NCBI RefSeq assembly: GCF_963676065.1
Contig: NZ_OY780933.1
Location: forward strand, 2,202,001 to 2,266,000
Reading direction: 5' to 3'
DNA from: Maridesulfovibrio sp.
GTDB lineage: Bacteria; Desulfobacterota; Desulfovibrionia; Desulfovibrionales; Desulfovibrionaceae
DNA length: 64,000 bases
The notes below the pieces were generated by a model. The model made no database searches. It was not told the DNA's origin and saw only the letters and a list, made by a program, of their open reading frames with translations. Both the position numbers and the translations under genes were made by a program. Below are positions 61,509 to 64,000 of the stretch, one piece after another; the stretch's first letter is position 1, and each line of letters starts with the position of its first letter.

Positions 61509-62567
61509 ATGAAAATTGTTACTCTTGAGTCCGATTTTCTGGCTTCTTCATTTTTGGAATTAGGGCACGATGTCTTCTATATCCGGTGGGGTGATGAACC
61601 CGCTGAAGACAATAATTTTCTGCAGGTAAATCGCCCGCTCTTCTATAAAGATCTTCTTACTGTTTTCGATAAATATTCATTTCAGCCCGACTTGGTCCTC
61701 TGGCACGATGTGGGGAATATCCCCAGAGTCTGGGGGCTGGAGGCACTGCCTTGTCCCACAGTAGGCTTTTTTGTCGATTCATATTGCAATCCATGGCATG
61801 TTCCGTATTCATACGCTTTTGATTGCTCTCTGGTTGCCCAGAAGAATGCGGTGCCTTTCTTTCATGAAGATGATTTTCCTAAGTTGAATAAATGGTTTCC
61901 TCTTTTTTTTAATAAACGCAGAGCGTTTAATGATTCTACAAAGCGGGATATTCCGGTCTGTTTTGTGGGAACTGTTGACAATAAACAAAACATTTTGCGG
62001 AAAAAATTTCTGGACGAGTTTTCCAAATATTGTCCCATCCTTGTGAAGCAGGGCGCTTATCAGCCCCTATTTGCCCGCTCTAAGATAATTTTGAATCAAT
62101 CTGCCGCCGGGGAATTAAATTACCGCACTTTTGAGACCGCAGCCTGCGGTGCAGCCGTTTTAACCGAAGATTGTGATAATGGTCTTCTGGATTTATTCAG
62201 TCCCGGGGAAAATATTCTGCCCCTGTACGAAAGGGGGAATGCGAGACATGCTGCGGAAATTGCTCTTGAAGCGCTCAGCAATGAAAAAAAACTGGCAGAA
62301 ATTTCCCGCGAGGGCGAGCGGTTGGTCAATGAAAAACACAGCTCTCTTGCCCGCGCGCAGGAACTGCTCGATTCCATTGATTCTTTTTCTGCTTCCGTAA
62401 GCAGGCGCATAGTCGGCGGCGAATTCATTAGGTCAAAGCTGGCTCTTGCCGCAATGTTCATTAGCGGCGAGTCGCAGACAATGCTTCCTGCGCATATAAT
62501 CCAGCACTTTGATGAGATCGCAAATACCTATCAGGACCGCTGGGATAAGGTTCACCTGTTTTCTTAA
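61509..62567 (+). CDS. CgeB-type glycosyltransferase-like protein
   Basis: 352 aa from ATG 61509 (AGGA 8 nt upstream). Resembles the CgeB/spore maturation-type GT-B proteins common in sulfate reducers: IVTLESDFLASSFLELGHDV, PTVGFFVDSYCNPWHVPYSY, VCFVGTVDNKQNILRKKFLD, then KIILNQSAAGELNYRTFETA and AACGAAVLTEDCDNGLLDLF with GENILPLYE. The last 80 residues are an extra helical tail. It probably glycosylates a surface component; donor unknown. Confidence 0.75.
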   Translation: MKIVTLESDFLASSFLELGHDVFYIRWGDEPAEDNNFLQVNRPLFYKDLLTVFDKYSFQPDLVLWHDVGNIPRVWGLEALPCPTVGFFVDSYCNPWHVPYSYAFDCSLVAQKNAVPFFHEDDFPKLNKWFPLFFNKRRAFNDSTKRDIPVCFVGTVDNKQNILRKKFLDEFSKYCPILVKQGAYQPLFARSKIILNQSAAGELNYRTFETAACGAAVLTEDCDNGLLDLFSPGENILPLYERGNARHAAEIALEALSNEKKLAEISREGERLVNEKHSSLARAQELLDSIDSFSASVSRRIVGGEFIRSKLALAAMFISGESQTMLPAHIIQHFDEIANTYQDRWDKVHLFS

Positions 62568-62619
62568 TATGTTGCCCGTCTGCGCTGCATGAGTTCACTA
62601 TAATTGGCCGGTCCCGCTG

Positions 62620-62648
62620 TTGACCGTCCGCTGGTTAATGATTATTCC
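62620..62648 (+). promoter_or_regulatory. Promoter candidate for the methyltransferase-YcaO pair
   Basis: TTGACC (62620-62625), 17-bp spacer, TATTCC (62643-62648). The -35 matches at 5 of 6 positions, the -10 at 3 of 6. Confidence 0.4.
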
Positions 62649-62737
62649 TCTTCGTTCTTGGAAAAAACAACTGCCGTGATTCAGGTTTCTCCCTGTCCGG
62701 CAGGTGAAATAAATATCGATTCCTTTTGGAGGTTTCC

Positions 62738-63457
62738 TTGAAAAATATTGCGTTGAAGCCCGAAGCTTCTTTTGATGAATTGCTTGCAGCCGCCCGAAAT
62801 AAGTTCGGAGCAGTCAAGTTTGAAGAAGTTAAGGTGGGTGACCGGATTTTTGAATTGGCTCAGATCGCGGATATGCCGGCATATCTTGATAAGCTCGTGA
62901 ACAAGGCTCGCGGTGGCAAGAAAATTGACCTGCCGCTCTGGGCGAAGATCTGGCCTTCCTCTCTGGTGCTCGGTTTTTACGCGCTTAAGTTCAAGGCCGC
63001 CGATGGAGCTAAATTTCTCGAGGTGGGAACTGACGGAGGGCTTTGCGGAATGATCGCTGCCAGCCGTGGTTACGAGGTTGTCCTTGCCGATACGGATGAT
63101 GACGCGCTTCTCTTCGCCCGCCTCAATGTCTGCCGCAACAAGCTTGATGATAAAATCAGCATGCGTAAAGTTGATTTTGCAGAGACCGATCTGGATGAAA
63201 AATTCAATTACATTCTTGGATGCGAAATTCTGCATCGTGACGATGTGGCCGAGGCTTTACCCGGATTCATAATCAGACACCTCGCGGATGACAAAGGGGC
63301 CGAAGTTCTCCTTGCCATGGATAAAAAACGTGGTGGTAAGAAATTTTTCGAGCAGACCAAAGACAGCTACCGCCTTATGCGGCAGGAAGTCCCGTTTGCC
63401 GGTAATCAGGGTGAGGGTAAATCCATTGTTTCTCTGGTCAGAATGGGGGTTAAGTAA
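62738..63457 (+). CDS. Class I SAM-dependent methyltransferase
   Basis: 239 aa from TTG 62738, which follows GGAGG by 5 nt. The Rossmann-type SAM site shows as KFLEVGTDGGLCGMIAASRG, acidic loop VVLADTDDDALLFARLNVCR, and the later GCEILHRDDVAEALPGF. The LPLWAKIWPSSLVLGFYALK segment just before motif I resembles the METTL21/protein-lysine type, so a protein substrate is likely. It shares one base with the next gene (TAATG) and is thus coupled to a YcaO protein. Confidence 0.82.
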   Translation: MKNIALKPEASFDELLAAARNKFGAVKFEEVKVGDRIFELAQIADMPAYLDKLVNKARGGKKIDLPLWAKIWPSSLVLGFYALKFKAADGAKFLEVGTDGGLCGMIAASRGYEVVLADTDDDALLFARLNVCRNKLDDKISMRKVDFAETDLDEKFNYILGCEILHRDDVAEALPGFIIRHLADDKGAEVLLAMDKKRGGKKFFEQTKDSYRLMRQEVPFAGNQGEGKSIVSLVRMGVK

Positions 63458-64000
63458 TGCTTGAGCTTAAATCATGCCCCAAAGTATACTCCAAGGATCA
63501 GGATAAAGCTGTAAGTCCGGAAGAGACTGTTGCACGCGTTAAAGCTCTGCTTGATGAAAAATGTAACGGTGTTTTAAAGTGTACCCGGAAAGTCGATACA
63601 GGGCGTCTGGGGATTCCTGTGTTCATCAGTGAATGCGGTGACGAAGCCCGCGAAGTGATGCCTACCCGTAAGCAGATGGGTAAGGGCGCTTCCGTGGCTC
63701 AGGCCGAGGCTTCCGCGTTGATGGAGCTGGTCGAAAGGTTCAGCTTCTTCAGTTTCTGGGCCAATCGCGAAAATTTTACCCTTGCCACCTATAGTGAGGC
63801 CGAAGAACTCTGGCCCGGCAAGGTTATTTCCATAGAGAAGATTTTACAGTCCGTCGGTGAGGATATAGACCCCGGTAAAGCACGCGTCATTCTTGATCTG
63901 GTGCGCTGGCATTTTTATCCGGCACTGAATGTCCACACCGGTGAAGAAGAATATGTGCCATTGGACTGGTTTAAAATTCTTAATGAATTTAACGGTGCGT
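63457..64000 (+). CDS. YcaO-family protein, N-terminal part
   Basis: Starts at ATG 63457 within TAATG shared with the methyltransferase stop. The window ends in the gene. The first 181 residues include the YcaO nucleotide-binding signature GKGASVAQAEASALMELVER and FSFFSFWANREN. No precursor peptide gene is seen upstream. It is distinct from the YcaO protein encoded at 36183-37880, which has a long N-terminal extension. Coupling to a methyltransferase hints at combined modification of one protein target; that is inference. Confidence 0.85.
   Translation, partial: MLELKSCPKVYSKDQDKAVSPEETVARVKALLDEKCNGVLKCTRKVDTGRLGIPVFISECGDEAREVMPTRKQMGKGASVAQAEASALMELVERFSFFSFWANRENFTLATYSEAEELWPGKVISIEKILQSVGEDIDPGKARVILDLVRWHFYPALNVHTGEEEYVPLDWFKILNEFNGA

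Overview
The window looks like a piece of a Desulfovibrionaceae chromosome, most like the moderate-GC marine lineage (Maridesulfovibrio/Desulfovibrio salexigens type). This is inferred from gene content: FdhE, many periplasmic-sensor signalling proteins, a dual-CXXC small protein, bacteriohemerythrin, ZraP/ZraSR and YcaO proteins. No 16S or other taxonomic marker is present. Both ends cut genes: fdhE on the left and a YcaO-family gene on the right.

Layout. 0-7.2 kb: end of fdhE, a small unknown gene, the thiamine thiazole operon thiS-thiG-thiH-thiF-thiE (minus strand) behind a TPP riboswitch with an intrinsic terminator, then phoU and panF with its small DUF997 partner. 7.3-21.3 kb: a dense signalling region with periplasmic binding proteins beside or fused to signalling enzymes (binding protein plus class III cyclase, ModA-like lipoprotein plus hybrid histidine kinase, SBP_bac_3-PAS-GGDEF fusion), a chemoreceptor with a duplicated sensor module, a second cyclase and a bacteriohemerythrin. 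21.6-23.8 kb: a secreted TPR protein and a DUF1566 protein.

24.1-27.9 kb is an AT-rich accessory island and the most interesting part. A perfect 29-bp inverted repeat (24231-24259 and 26858-26886) encloses two convergent genes, a pentapeptide-repeat protein and a PLP-dependent aminotransferase-like protein. A tyrosine recombinase gene lies immediately outside the right repeat. Each repeat carries the Shine-Dalgarno sequence of the gene it abuts, and the ATG follows at exactly the same distance in both. This has the structure of an invertible switch that exchanges which gene follows the recombinase.

28.2-32.4 kb: metal-stress module (SHOCT protein, ZraP-like protein with a good sigma-54 promoter, ZraS/ZraR). 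32.7-35.5 kb: autotransporter with a repetitive passenger. 36-38.7 kb: tRNA-Leu(UAA), a large YcaO protein and a TVP38-type membrane protein. 38.7-42.9 kb: minus-strand run of RdgC-like, unknown, GDSL esterase, patatin and periplasmic binding-protein genes. 43-50.9 kb: small unknowns, a response regulator, hydroxyacid dehydrogenase, PilZ protein, RfbA, DUF1614 and MoaB/Mog-like proteins, TolC-type efflux protein. 51-58.7 kb: dual-CXXC protein, lytic transglycosylase, two glycosyltransferases, MoaE-like protein, a large TPR membrane protein with a CCHC zinc knuckle, and a lysozyme-like protein. 58.7-64 kb: RqcH/NFACT and DksA-type proteins, a tRNA cluster (three identical tRNA-Gly and one tRNA-Cys), a CgeB-type glycosyltransferase-like protein, a methyltransferase and the start of a second YcaO gene.

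All calls come from reading the sequence by eye. No database search or folding program was run.
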